NCBI RefSeq assembly: GCF_000325705.1
Contig: NC_019904.1
Location: 3,846,001-3,910,000, forward strand
Reading direction: 5' to 3'
Source of the DNA: Echinicola vietnamensis DSM 17526
GTDB lineage: Bacteria; Bacteroidota; Bacteroidia; Cytophagales; Cyclobacteriaceae
DNA: 64,000 nucleotides
Shown: one piece after another, positions 53,357 through 62,504 of the stretch
How the letters are laid out: each line of letters opens with the position of its first letter
Position numbering within the stretch: position 1 is the stretch's first letter
Program-made: the position numbers and the translations under genes
The notes under the pieces: generated by a model
Databases searched by the model: none
Seen by the model: the letters and a program-made list of their open reading frames with translations, nothing else
What the model was told of the DNA's origin: nothing

Positions 53357-55165
53357 ATGAGCGTAACAAGAAAACTAACATCAGCATTTCTAAAAGCAAG
53401 CACGGTACCCGTGCTTGCTTTTTGTGCATTTACACCATCTTTAGGACAGGGTGTTTATGCCCTAAAACAAGTCAATACTCCCTATGATGAGCAGCAGCCC
53501 GTGTTGTCTGCCCAGGAAGAATTGTTCCTTAGTGTAGCCTTCCATCCAGAAAATACCGGCGGCAGCCGGGATTATGGTGATGTTTGGTACAGCAAGAAGG
53601 ATGAATTCAACCAATGGCAAGCGGCTAAACCTGTGGCCAGCCTGAGTACCGAAGGTTACGACCTTTTTATCGGTTTTCCTGATGACCAGACGGCCTTGGT
53701 GTATCATGATGGGAAAAAGAAACCCCACGGTATTCACCTGTACCGGCGCACGGGAGAGACGGATTGGAAATATGAATACCAGCTTGACTTTGGCAGTTTT
53801 AAGAACAATGGCAAAAGCTTTAGCGCCCGATTGCATCCATCTGGAGAGATTCTAGTCATGGCCATGAATACGTATGGAACTTTTGGCAATGAGGATATTT
53901 ATGTGAGCTTCAAGCAATCTGAAGGGAAATGGTCTGTCCCAAAGAATATTGGCGCCGATGTCAACAGTTTCGAACAGGAAATGACGCCTTTTTTGTCGGA
54001 TGATAGACAGGTGTTGTACTTTTCTTCCAATGGGCATGGAACCGGTGAAGGCAGGGATATTTACTATTCCCAGCGCCTCGATGACTCGTGGGAGCGGTGG
54101 AGCAAGCCCAAAATGCTACAAGATGATATCAATTCCAGGGGCGTGGAACTGTCGTATTTTATCGACCCCAATAGCCCGTATACGGCTTTTGTCACTACCA
54201 CCCAAAACAGTGAAGGGTATGGTGACATCCTCATGAGAAGGAAAGAGGAAATCGTGTTGGAAGAAGTGACTCCTGTGGAAGATGAAAGGTTTTTGGCAGC
54301 GAATTTCCCCGTGAGCGATCGCAGCTCCGTATCCGTGACCAATGCCGCCGAGGTGGTTCCGGAAACCCCTGAGGAACCGAAAGTGCCAGAAACACCTGCA
54401 CAGCCCACAATAGAAGAGGAGAGGCCTGCTGCAGTTTCCGAGGAGCAAGGACAAGAAGTTGAAATCGCTCAGGAAAGTGCAGCCGTACAAGTCGAAGAAG
54501 CGAAAAACGTGGAGGAGGTACCCATGGCAGAAGCCGAGGAAGAGCAAGCGCCTTCCATGGACGCCGCAAGAACCAACTCGATGATCAAGGTCAGTGCATT
54601 GGATAAAAACACAAACGCTGAGATTCCCTATAAAATAACGTTTAAAAATGCCAATGGTGATAAGCTTGGGATTGATGAAGGGCTAAAGGGGGCTCATGAG
54701 CTGGCGTTACGGGAAAATACCGCTAAAGTGACCGTTTCTTCTGAAAACTACCTTCCTGAGACGATCTTGGTCACCGATTTCAGGGACAAGGAACTGGTCA
54801 TGCTGACCCCGGCTGATAAAGGTACCAGTTTGGTGCTGCAAGAAGTGTTATTCAAGAAGGGAACAGCGGAATTGGCCGACCAAAATTCCCTGACCTATAT
54901 CGATCAATTGGTGGATTTTATGAAAGAAAATCCTTCCAAGAAGATCAGGTTGGAAGGACATACGGATAATGTAGGGAATGCAGCACTCAACAAGCAATTG
55001 TCCATGGAAAGGGCTGGATCCATCAGGGATTATATGGTAGATCACGGGGTCGCTTTTGAACGGATCATGTTACGTGGACTGGGCGGCAGTGAGCCGATTG
55101 CTGATAACAACACGGCGGCAGGAAGAGAAAAAAACAGGCGTGTGGAAATGGTCGTGATTGACTAA
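53357..55165 (+). CDS. OmpA-family protein with PD40 propeller repeats
   Basis: 602 residues. Signal peptide up to about 31 (TPSLGQG). Residues 35-300 hold PD40/WD40-like repeats (GDVWYSKKDEFNQW; EDIYVSFKQSEGKWSVPKNIG; RDIYYSQRLDDSWERWSKPKM). 315-400 is a Pro/Glu-rich linker. 405-475 is a small carboxypeptidase-like beta domain. 485-600 is an OmpA domain with IRLEGHTDNVGN and REKNRRVEMVVID. It anchors to peptidoglycan and may sense or bind outer-membrane ligands. It starts 1 base after the deoxyhypusine-synthase-like gene. Confidence 0.85.
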   Translation: MSVTRKLTSAFLKASTVPVLAFCAFTPSLGQGVYALKQVNTPYDEQQPVLSAQEELFLSVAFHPENTGGSRDYGDVWYSKKDEFNQWQAAKPVASLSTEGYDLFIGFPDDQTALVYHDGKKKPHGIHLYRRTGETDWKYEYQLDFGSFKNNGKSFSARLHPSGEILVMAMNTYGTFGNEDIYVSFKQSEGKWSVPKNIGADVNSFEQEMTPFLSDDRQVLYFSSNGHGTGEGRDIYYSQRLDDSWERWSKPKMLQDDINSRGVELSYFIDPNSPYTAFVTTTQNSEGYGDILMRRKEEIVLEEVTPVEDERFLAANFPVSDRSSVSVTNAAEVVPETPEEPKVPETPAQPTIEEERPAAVSEEQGQEVEIAQESAAVQVEEAKNVEEVPMAEAEEEQAPSMDAARTNSMIKVSALDKNTNAEIPYKITFKNANGDKLGIDEGLKGAHELALRENTAKVTVSSENYLPETILVTDFRDKELVMLTPADKGTSLVLQEVLFKKGTAELADQNSLTYIDQLVDFMKENPSKKIRLEGHTDNVGNAALNKQLSMERAGSIRDYMVDHGVAFERIMLRGLGGSEPIADNNTAAGREKNRRVEMVVID

Positions 55166-55640
55166 AGGCGTTGGTTTGAGCAGCCTAGCTGATTCCGCGA
55201 TTGATTTCCTGGCAGTATTGGAATGCAGATGGGGAGCGTCTCCTTTGGCCTATGATAAGGCAAGCATGAAATGATTTTTCTTCCTTGTCAGATAAGTTAG
55301 CAGGTCAGGTGGTATCGTTTCCCATGCCAATTAAAAAACTATACTTAACCAAACACCAGAGGCCGTCTCAGGATTGAACAATCCGTCATTACGAGCGGAG
55401 AAGCCTGCCTGACCGTAGGCAGGCTTCTCCGTCGCGGCGGGTCGAAATGCCGGTTTTAAAATTGACCTCAGGTGAATATATTGATGGCTGTTTTTTAAAA
55501 TGCGTTTGCCTGGCGCGAATCCCCATGAGTTTCCGCCTAAACCTGTTTTATGGCTAACAGCGGAAGTTCATCCTCTTAACGGGGCACGCTTTTTCCCTAA
55601 AACTGGTCGAAACGTATCTTCGTGGAAATATGGCTTACCC
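55166..55640. repeat. Intergenic region with a strong palindrome
   Basis: 475 bases without a gene. At 55398-55429 a perfect 13-bp stem GAGAAGCCTGCCT/AGGCAGGCTTCTC with a 6-base loop lies inside a REP-like GC-rich segment (CGAGCGGAGAAG...GGTCGAAATGCCGG), a form of dispersed repeat. It lacks a T run, so it is not a simple terminator. Confidence 0.6.
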
Positions 55641-56186
55641 CTAAAATGAGCCTTCCATTTGATCTTTAAGCGTATCCAGCCCCTGTTGAAGCTGGTCTCC
55701 TAACATTTTTTCAATGCCCATCACCTTTTGGACGAGGTTCATTGGGTATTTGCTTTCGCCATGAAAGCCCCAGATCACTTTGGTTTGGTGGGCAGAAGTG
55801 CTTTCGGTGACCATATAGGCCTGGGCAGTGGATTCAAAAGGCTTGATGAACCTCAGCTCATAATCGATTCTTTTATTGGCCTCAAGGGTTGTAATTTCTT
55901 GTTCACCTTTGCCCACATCTTGGTGCTGGCTGTCCCACTTGGTGATGGCCCCCACCGTGCCGTCCTTTCCTTCGTAGGTCTTTTCCATTTTGGGATCTAT
56001 CGTCATCCAGACGGAAAATGAGTTCTGGTTTTTGAGCATTTTTACATATTCAAAAACTTCTTCTACCGGACGATTGATCATTACACTTTTTTCGACATTC
56101 AATTCCCTCGGTACAAAAAAAGCGGCAATCAGCACCAAAAGTGCTAGTCCGAGGATTGAAAGCAAGATGGTTTTAAGAATTTTCAT
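55641..56186 (-). CDS. SRPBCC (START/polyketide-cyclase-like) membrane-anchored protein
   Basis: 181 residues. One N-terminal membrane helix (ILKTILLSILGLALLVLIAAFFV), then the SRPBCC fold with VEKSVMINRPVEEVFEYVKMLKN, GAITKWDSQHQDVGKGEQEI and TKVIWGFHGESKYPMNLVQKVMG. The fold binds hydrophobic ligands. The ligand is unknown. Single gene. Confidence 0.85.
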   Translation of the reverse strand: MKILKTILLSILGLALLVLIAAFFVPRELNVEKSVMINRPVEEVFEYVKMLKNQNSFSVWMTIDPKMEKTYEGKDGTVGAITKWDSQHQDVGKGEQEITTLEANKRIDYELRFIKPFESTAQAYMVTESTSAHQTKVIWGFHGESKYPMNLVQKVMGIEKMLGDQLQQGLDTLKDQMEGSF

Positions 56187-56355
56187 AACGGTTATCGGGC
56201 TAAATAGTGGAAGTGGCTTTTTGGTTTTGATTACTAAGATAACCTAATTTTTCGATTGGGAAATATATTAGGGAATGGTTTGCTCACGGGGAAGTGGTGT
56301 TTGCCCTAAACCCGCATGATGCATTGGCCTCTTACTTTCCTTGAGTTCCAAACAA

Positions 56356-56397
56356 AAGAAGGTTATACCGGGGCCATTCCCCTGATATAACCTTCAA
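56356..56397 (-). terminator. Intrinsic terminator after the S9 peptidase gene
   Basis: Long stem GAAGGTTATA-CCGGGG/CCCC-GATATAACCTTC with small mismatches. TTTTGTTT follows on the minus strand, about 90 bases past the peptidase stop. Confidence 0.75.
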
Positions 56398-56482
56398 TAA
56401 TGACACACTTTTTATAACCTTTTTTAGCTGGTAAGCATTATGACCAGCATAGCTTCCTGTTCTTGTTGGCTGATGGAAAGGG

Positions 56483-58846
56483 CTATTTCAGTAGTGTATC
56501 GTTAAAGAGCTTCAATATACGTTTGTACTCGTCTGTCCAGCTGCTGGGTTCCACAAATCCGTGGTCTTCCACGGGATATACGGCCATTTCCCAATTATCC
56601 TTGCCCAATTCGATCAACCGCTGGGAGAGCCTGACCACATCTTGAAAGTGTACATTGACGTCCACCATACCGTGGGCAATGAGGAGGTTTCCCTCCAGGC
56701 CTTCGGCGAAATAGATTGGAGAACTTCTACGATAGGCGATCGGATCATTGACCGGCTCATTGAGGATGTTAGAAGTATAGCCGTGATTGTAATGCGCCCA
56801 GTCCGTTACAGAGCGTAAGGCAGCCCCTGAGGAAAAGGTTTCCGCTTCATTGAACAAGGCCATCAGTGTAATGAACCCACCATAACTGCCGCCATAGATG
56901 CCAATTCTTTCCGGATCTATGCCCATCTGCTGGGTCAGGTAATGGGCGCCATCCACTTGGTCAGAAAGGTCCTTTCCCCCCATATGCCTATAGATCCCCG
57001 TTCTCCAGTCCCGGCCATAACCTGCGCTTCCCCGGTAATCAATATCCAATACGGTATACCCCAGATCAGTCAGTAGGTTGTGAAACATGTATTCCCGAAA
57101 ATAGCTCGACCACCATTTATGGGCATTTTGCAAATATCCCGCTCCATGCACAAAGATCACGGCAGCCCCATTGGCTGCCGATGGGGCAGGGGTATACAGC
57201 CTAGCGGGCACTTTTGCGCCATCCGCTGCTTCAAAGTGGATCAGCTGTGGATCTCTCCATTCATAGGCTTCAAAGGCAGTGCTTTGACCAGCGGTAAGCT
57301 GGATGGGCTTTGCCTTGGTATTGCTTTCTTTTAGGTAGAGCTCCCAAGGCCGGTTGCTGTAACTGTGTAAGATGGCCATGTGCTTTTCATCCGGGGAAAG
57401 GCTTACTTGATTGTTCCCTTCCATGGAGGTGAGTTTTTCCATCTTTCCGCCCATGACGGGCATTTTGTAAAAGTGTCGTTCACCAGGGTGTACGGCAGAG
57501 GTGGTCAGGTACCAATGTTTGCCGTCTCGGGAGAGCATTGGTGAAAAAACCTCATATTCACCCTCTGTAAGAGCGGTTTTGGTGCCCTTTTCGACATTGT
57601 AGAGGTAAAGGTGGGAATAGCCTGTCTCTTCCGACTGGAAGTATACATGCTTGCCATCAGGAAGCCAGCCCAATGTCCCTCCCCAAAAACTGTAGCCAAT
57701 GCCCGGCCCGGCAATCCAAGCTTCGTCACGCTGCCTGTCAAGTGTTTCCAATGTGCCATCTTCCAAGTTGATCAAGGCAATCCACCTGTCCTTATTGTCC
57801 GCGGAGCGAATATTGACGATGGCCTGACCGTCTCGGGAAAAATAGGCTCCAGAAGTGGAAACGGACCGGTTTTTCTTTTCCCACTCCCGCTCAGGATAGT
57901 CGCTTACATAGTCGGGGAGGTCTTTGATGCCCGGCAATTGATCCGTCTGGACAAAATAGACCGTGTCCTTTTCCAAATTATAAATAGCCATTTCGACCTT
58001 GGACGCTTCGTCTCCTACTTTTGGTCGGGCATCCAGGTCAGTGGTGTACCCGGAGGCGTCAGCATAATCAGGAACAAACGTGTTTTTTCGTTCCTTGGAA
58101 GGGGTTATCAAATTGAAAGTGACGTATTCCGCATTCGGCGAAATACTCAGGTTTGCCAAGCGCTTTTTGTCTGTATAAAAGGCGAATTTTTCCGGTGTTT
58201 TGGTGGCCTCGCGATAAGCTTTTCGCTTTTCTTTTTTGTCTTCCCGTTCTTGAATCACTTGGAGCAGTTCAAGGTTTTCGGATTTTAGCCAATCCTCCTT
58301 CTCGGATAATTGAGAGGCTTTCTCCGCTGGTTTTTCACCACTGATGATGTTGGTGAGCTTTTTGATTTTTCCAGAAGAGCGATGATAGGTAAACACGTTG
58401 TTTGTGGCCTGAAATGCGATGAAATCTTCATCGGCCAAGAATACTGGTTGGGAAATACGCTCTCCCAGTTCGAGGAGCTGTTGTTCTTGACCATTCTCAA
58501 AGTCGTACAGAAATAAAATACCGTTTCGCGTATAAACTTTGAGGTCTTTGGCCTTGTTGAAATCTCCTGAGGAGGGGAGCAGGTGTTCTTCTTCCTCTAC
58601 GGGCACCTTGATGATGTTTTCCGTATCGGAAAGTGTGATTTTATAGAGTGAATCGGCAGGATCTTTTTCTGGATTGTAGTGAAAATAAATGGTTTTACCA
58701 TCTGCACCCCAGTTTATATTGGAGGGGAATGTGCCCATCCACTTGGGGTCTTGCATGATTTTTTCCACAGTGAGCGTGCTCTGCTGGGCACTTGAGGTCA
58801 AAATGCTGCCGAAAACGATTAAAAACAGGAAATAAACTTTTTTCAT
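56483..58846 (-). CDS. S9 family prolyl-oligopeptidase/DPP-IV-like peptidase
   Basis: 787 residues with signal peptide MKKVYFLFLIVFGSILTSSAQ. An N-terminal beta-propeller (about 30-530) is followed by an alpha/beta hydrolase domain with Ser654 (GIYGGSYGG), Asp729 (HGMVDVNVH) and His762 (EDHGF). It removes dipeptides or short peptides in the periplasm. Of the S9 groups it most resembles DPP-IV/acylaminoacyl-peptidase types. The upstream Hpt gene is 91 bases away. A terminator lies downstream. Confidence 0.92.
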   Translation of the reverse strand: MKKVYFLFLIVFGSILTSSAQQSTLTVEKIMQDPKWMGTFPSNINWGADGKTIYFHYNPEKDPADSLYKITLSDTENIIKVPVEEEEHLLPSSGDFNKAKDLKVYTRNGILFLYDFENGQEQQLLELGERISQPVFLADEDFIAFQATNNVFTYHRSSGKIKKLTNIISGEKPAEKASQLSEKEDWLKSENLELLQVIQEREDKKEKRKAYREATKTPEKFAFYTDKKRLANLSISPNAEYVTFNLITPSKERKNTFVPDYADASGYTTDLDARPKVGDEASKVEMAIYNLEKDTVYFVQTDQLPGIKDLPDYVSDYPEREWEKKNRSVSTSGAYFSRDGQAIVNIRSADNKDRWIALINLEDGTLETLDRQRDEAWIAGPGIGYSFWGGTLGWLPDGKHVYFQSEETGYSHLYLYNVEKGTKTALTEGEYEVFSPMLSRDGKHWYLTTSAVHPGERHFYKMPVMGGKMEKLTSMEGNNQVSLSPDEKHMAILHSYSNRPWELYLKESNTKAKPIQLTAGQSTAFEAYEWRDPQLIHFEAADGAKVPARLYTPAPSAANGAAVIFVHGAGYLQNAHKWWSSYFREYMFHNLLTDLGYTVLDIDYRGSAGYGRDWRTGIYRHMGGKDLSDQVDGAHYLTQQMGIDPERIGIYGGSYGGFITLMALFNEAETFSSGAALRSVTDWAHYNHGYTSNILNEPVNDPIAYRRSSPIYFAEGLEGNLLIAHGMVDVNVHFQDVVRLSQRLIELGKDNWEMAVYPVEDHGFVEPSSWTDEYKRILKLFNDTLLK

Positions 58847-58937
58847 ATTTGGGATTTTTTCCCAATATGTTCAAGAAGTCGATGCCTTGCAAGGCAAAAA
58901 GGTTAAATGGTTACGAAAGCTTATGAATAAAAATATG

Positions 58938-59273
58938 TCATGACAGGGTGCCCAGAAAGTCGGAGATTTCCCGTTTGATGATTTCAATGTCTGCTTTGAG
59001 GGCCGTGATGTTTTGAGGATAGATATTGGGGACGTCTTTTTCGATTTCCTGAAGCATTTTCTTGGTGGATGAAGCCCCGACATACCCCATGGCTGATTTT
59101 GCCTTGTGAACCTTGATTCGGACTTCTTCATAGTTACCTTCGTCGAACAGGCTGTCCAGTTCGTCGAGTTCAGTGAGGTTATTGTTCATCACCATTTCCA
59201 GCATAGGGCGTATGAGTTCTGGATCATCCCCCAAAAACTGAAAAATAACATCCTTATTGATAAGTTCGTACAT
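58938..59273 (-). CDS. Hpt-domain phosphotransfer protein
   Basis: 111 residues, a four-helix bundle of the Hpt type. The phospho-accepting His is His56 in KVHKAKSAMGYVGA, with the MLQEIEKDV helix following. It is a stand-alone histidine phosphotransfer relay between a hybrid sensor kinase and a response regulator. No kinase gene is nearby, so its partner is elsewhere. Confidence 0.85.
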   Translation of the reverse strand: MYELINKDVIFQFLGDDPELIRPMLEMVMNNNLTELDELDSLFDEGNYEEVRIKVHKAKSAMGYVGASSTKKMLQEIEKDVPNIYPQNITALKADIEIIKREISDFLGTLS

Positions 59274-59447
59274 TTGACAATGAAAGAAAAGGGTTAAGAA
59301 GTAATAGTTTGTCTGTTTTGCCAGTAAAGAATTAAACCTAAAATTGGCTTTTTTAACGTTTTAGGGGCTTATAGTGTTTTAAGAACGTTAAGTTTAAACT
59401 ATTTTTGGCAAAATTTATATTGGAAAAATAGGCGAAAAGATTTCAAT

Positions 59448-59597
59448 ATGAAAACAAAGAAAAAAATATTTCTCTTGGTAAGTATTATTTTTCTGATCAT
59501 CATGATCTTGATCGGACTTGATATTTCGTCCAAAACGACCTTTCCGGGGTCTAAGGGGAATCTAAAAGAGCGGATTATCAATTCGGATTCCGAATAA
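59448..59597 (+). CDS. Small single-span membrane protein (49 residues)
   Basis: ATG 59448, TAA 59595. MKTKKKIFLLVSIIFLIIMI then LIGLDISSKTTFPGSKGNLK and ERI. One membrane helix followed by a conserved-looking TTFPGSKG segment, of a type I recall in Cytophagales genomes. Function unknown. The next gene on the same strand starts 39 bases later. Confidence 0.6.
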   Translation: MKTKKKIFLLVSIIFLIIMILIGLDISSKTTFPGSKGNLKERIINSDSE

Positions 59598-59636
59598 GTT
59601 AAATCATCCAAATTACCTGTAAAAAGATTTATTAAC

Positions 59637-60281
59637 GTGCACCAATTAAAAGTCCAAAACCTGATCAAGGTCCTATTGGAGAATAAAATTGAGCTGGAAG
59701 AGGATTTCCGGTTGGAAATCAATAAAAAATTGCTTGATGATAAAGCACTCGATTTGCAGACGGAGCTTTATGCATGTCTGGGCGGGATAGGGTCTCCAAT
59801 TTTGTTGGATAGGCTGCGGTTTGATTTTAGGATTGATCGAATGTTGTTTATATACGATGATGCCGTTCATTTTAACCGGTATCGTTTGGCGACCTTGAAG
59901 ACTTCCGTTTATGAGGTGTTTACTTTTTCGTGGTTGGACAGTTATAAGCGGCTGTGCAGGACATTTGAGCGGGAATGCCATAAGGCCGGACTGCATGACA
60001 GGATTTGGAATGGGCCACCGATTGCTTCTAAGTGCTTTGGCAGCTCCATGGAACCGGGGGATCTTACCGGAAATGGCGCGGCAGGATGGAAGCTAAATGC
60101 CTATAATGATGCCCAGTATGATTTACTCACGAGGCTTCACGGCTATAAGATTATCCGAATTCCCATGTACGAAAACATCATGACCGGGGGGAGCCTAAAG
60201 AAAATCGACCAACTCCTCTTGAATCCAAAAGAGGAAAATTACAACGCCATCTTGAATTGGCTTCAGCGGAAAACCGTTTAG
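59637..60281 (+). CDS. Conserved hypothetical protein
   Basis: 214 residues from GTG 59637. No signal or membrane segment. Features include RFDFRIDRMLFIYDDAVHFNRYRLATLKTSVYEVF and LHDRIWNGPPIASKCFGSSMEPGDLTGNGAAGWKLNAYNDAQYDLL. The latter is reminiscent of restriction-like PD-(D/E)xK or VSR-like folds (DDAVHFNRYR then R-x-I-x-N), but no catalytic set can be named. Convergent with the deoxynucleoside kinase gene, the two stop codons overlapping at 60278-60281. Confidence 0.6.
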   Translation: MHQLKVQNLIKVLLENKIELEEDFRLEINKKLLDDKALDLQTELYACLGGIGSPILLDRLRFDFRIDRMLFIYDDAVHFNRYRLATLKTSVYEVFTFSWLDSYKRLCRTFERECHKAGLHDRIWNGPPIASKCFGSSMEPGDLTGNGAAGWKLNAYNDAQYDLLTRLHGYKIIRIPMYENIMTGGSLKKIDQLLLNPKEENYNAILNWLQRKTV

Positions 60282-60934
60282 GGGATGGCAGGTTTGGCTT
60301 CCGTTTTATAGGGGGGGTATGAAAAAAGCCCATTGATCTCCCGATCGATTTGATTGACGATAAAGCTGAAATCTTCCCTGTTGGACACAAAATCCAGGTC
60401 ATTGACATCAATTATTAGCAGTTTTCCTTTGTCATAGCCGCTGATCCAGTCTTCATAATGCTGGTTGAGACTTTTGAGGTAATGGATGCTGATGGTGGTT
60501 TCGTAATCCCGGCCTCTTTTTTCGATCTGGCCGACCAGTTTGGGAATGTCTGCCCGCAGGTAGATCAATAAGTCCGGTGCAGCGGCATATTCCATCATGG
60601 AATGGAAAAGCTTTAGGTAGTTTTGGTAGTCCCGCTCATCGAAACAGCCTGACTGGTGCAAGTTGGCGGCAAAGATATAGGCATCCTCGTAAATGGTTCG
60701 GTCCTGTACTGTCGATACGGGTGAGCGGGCAATTTCCTTGATTTGGTTAAAACGACTGTTTAAAAAGAAAACTTGAAGATGAAAGGACCACTTTTTCATG
60801 TCCGCATAAAAATCCTCCAAATAAGGATTGGCCTCTACATCTTCTAACTCGACCTTCCAGCCGTAATGATGGCCAAGTTTTTTGGTCAGGGTGGTCTTAC
60901 CACTTCCGATGTTTCCAGCTATCGCGATGTGCAT
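60278..60934 (-). CDS. Deoxynucleoside kinase
   Basis: 218 residues. P-loop AGNIGSGKTTLTKKLG (7-14 core), EDVEANPYLEDFYADMKKWSFHLQVFFLNSRF, the DRS-like QDRTIYEDAYIFA and LLIYLRADIPKLVGQIEKRGRDYE lid region. It phosphorylates salvaged deoxynucleosides (deoxyadenosine, deoxyguanosine or deoxycytidine; specificity not determinable). Monocistronic. Confidence 0.92.
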   Translation of the reverse strand: MHIAIAGNIGSGKTTLTKKLGHHYGWKVELEDVEANPYLEDFYADMKKWSFHLQVFFLNSRFNQIKEIARSPVSTVQDRTIYEDAYIFAANLHQSGCFDERDYQNYLKLFHSMMEYAAAPDLLIYLRADIPKLVGQIEKRGRDYETTISIHYLKSLNQHYEDWISGYDKGKLLIIDVNDLDFVSNREDFSFIVNQIDREINGLFSYPPYKTEAKPAIP

Positions 60935-61028
60935 ATTCGGTATAAGATTGAGCAGTTAACGGTTTGTAAGCGGACATAACGTCCAATTTAGTGTTCAGGG
61001 ACAGTCGGTTTGGCTGTTTTTAAAGGGA

Positions 61029-61925
61029 TCATGGTTGCTTCTGAAACCGCTCGGATACGACCAGTTCTTTGCTTCCTTGTGAATAGATGTAAAAACCTTC
61101 ACCTGATTTGACCCCTTTATTTCCTGCTTCCACCATATTGACCAAGAGTGGACATGGGGCATATTTTGGGTTGCCCAGGCCTTGGTAAAGAACATCCAAG
61201 ATAGCATGGCAGACGTCCAAACCGATAAAATCTGCCAGCTGCAACGGCCCCATGGGATGGGCCATGCCCAGCTTCATGACGGTGTCGATTTCCTGTACCC
61301 CGGAAACCCCTTCGTAAAGGGCGTAAATGGCTTCATTGATCATGGGCATCAGGATGCGATTGGCGACAAATCCCGGGTAATCATTGACTGCCACAGGTGC
61401 CTTTTCCAGTGCTTTAGCGACAGACATCACCTGATGGGTGGTTTCTTCGGATGTCTTGTATCCTTTGATGACCTCCACCAGTTGCATCACGGGAACCGGG
61501 TTCATAAAGTGCATGCCAATGACCTTGTCTGGCCGCGAAGTGGCAGCAGCGATTTTGGTGATGGAAATGGAGGAAGTATTGGTGGCCAAGATGGCTTCTT
61601 TAGGACTGAACTGGTCCAGCTGTCGAAAAATTTCTAATTTCAATTCGGTGTTCTCGGTCGCCGCTTCTACCACGATGGCCACATTTTTCACCCCTTTTTC
61701 CATGTCGGAATACGGGGTGATATTGGCCAAAGTGGAATCCTTTGTTTCAGCTTGAATAATTCCCTTCTCGATTTGTCGGTCCAAGTTTTTGGCAATGGTC
61801 GCCAGCCCCTTTTCCAAGGCTTTTTCATCCTTGTCGATTAAGGATACTTGATGATCGTGCTGGGCAAATACATGGGCGATACCATTCCCCATGGTGCCTG
61901 ATCCTATTACGGCTATTTTTGACAT
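61029..61925 (-). CDS. 3-hydroxybutyryl-CoA dehydrogenase
   Basis: 298 residues. Rossmann motif IAVIGSGTMGNGIAHVFA. ATNTSSISITKIA and the catalytic GMHFMNPVPVMQLVEVI with His, then DYPGFVANRILMPMINEAIYAL and the C-terminal dimer domain ending KSGEGFYIYS. It oxidises or reduces the 3-hydroxyacyl-CoA/acetoacetyl-CoA pair with NAD(P). It fits with the 3-oxoacid CoA-transferase genes 30 kb away, though not linked to them. Confidence 0.92.
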   Translation of the reverse strand: MSKIAVIGSGTMGNGIAHVFAQHDHQVSLIDKDEKALEKGLATIAKNLDRQIEKGIIQAETKDSTLANITPYSDMEKGVKNVAIVVEAATENTELKLEIFRQLDQFSPKEAILATNTSSISITKIAAATSRPDKVIGMHFMNPVPVMQLVEVIKGYKTSEETTHQVMSVAKALEKAPVAVNDYPGFVANRILMPMINEAIYALYEGVSGVQEIDTVMKLGMAHPMGPLQLADFIGLDVCHAILDVLYQGLGNPKYAPCPLLVNMVEAGNKGVKSGEGFYIYSQGSKELVVSERFQKQP

Positions 61926-62318
61926 AAAAGTAAATTATGCCCAAGGGATGAAAGCGCTTGGGACGGTTTATGGCTTGGTTTGTTATTCTTAAATTAAAAC
62001 TAAATGTTATCCCTGGGTTTAGCAAGTGTTGGGCACAAAGTATAACAGCCTCATCACAACTCGCTTTTAGCCTCATCTATCCTCACCACCGCAAAGAGGA
62101 GGAACATGTGCAGGCCTTGGCTGACTGTTGGCTGATTAATTCATCGGGTTCAAGGTTACATTTGACACTCTAATTGAGTGCTAGCTTTCAAGTCAAACAC
62201 TTAACTTCCCATGAGCTGTGTGTCTAAATTTAAGTAGTGTTTGTGTTACTATATGTAAAGTAAACTTGACAAAATGATTTAATTACTTTACATTTAGATA
62301 GAACTAAATCTGAGTATT
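61926..62318. other. Intergenic region
   Basis: About 390 bases between the dehydrogenase and the truncated membrane gene. No ORF with family resemblance, repeat or hairpin with a T run was seen. Confidence 0.4.
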
Positions 62319-62504
62319 ATGAAATTAAAATATCTGTTTCCTAACAAGTACAAGAAAATTGGATGGTTAATCCCTATTCCCTCTGCCATCATTGGTTTGA
62401 TAACGCTAGTTTTAGATCTTGAACCGAATTATTTGGATTTTAATGTCCCTGCTATTTTTTCTGAAAGAGAAAATCTAAAAATAGGCTTGTTCAGTCATTT
62501 TTAA
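62319..62504 (+). pseudogene. 5' fragment of a membrane protein gene
   Basis: 61 residues: MKLKYLFPNKYKKIGWLIPI with one membrane helix, then DLEPNYLDFNVPAIFSE. I recall full-length Bacteroidota proteins with this start that go on with several more membrane helices. Here the frame ends abruptly in ERENLKIGLFSHF about 190 bases before the IS110 gene, so it looks truncated, perhaps by that element. Confidence 0.5.
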
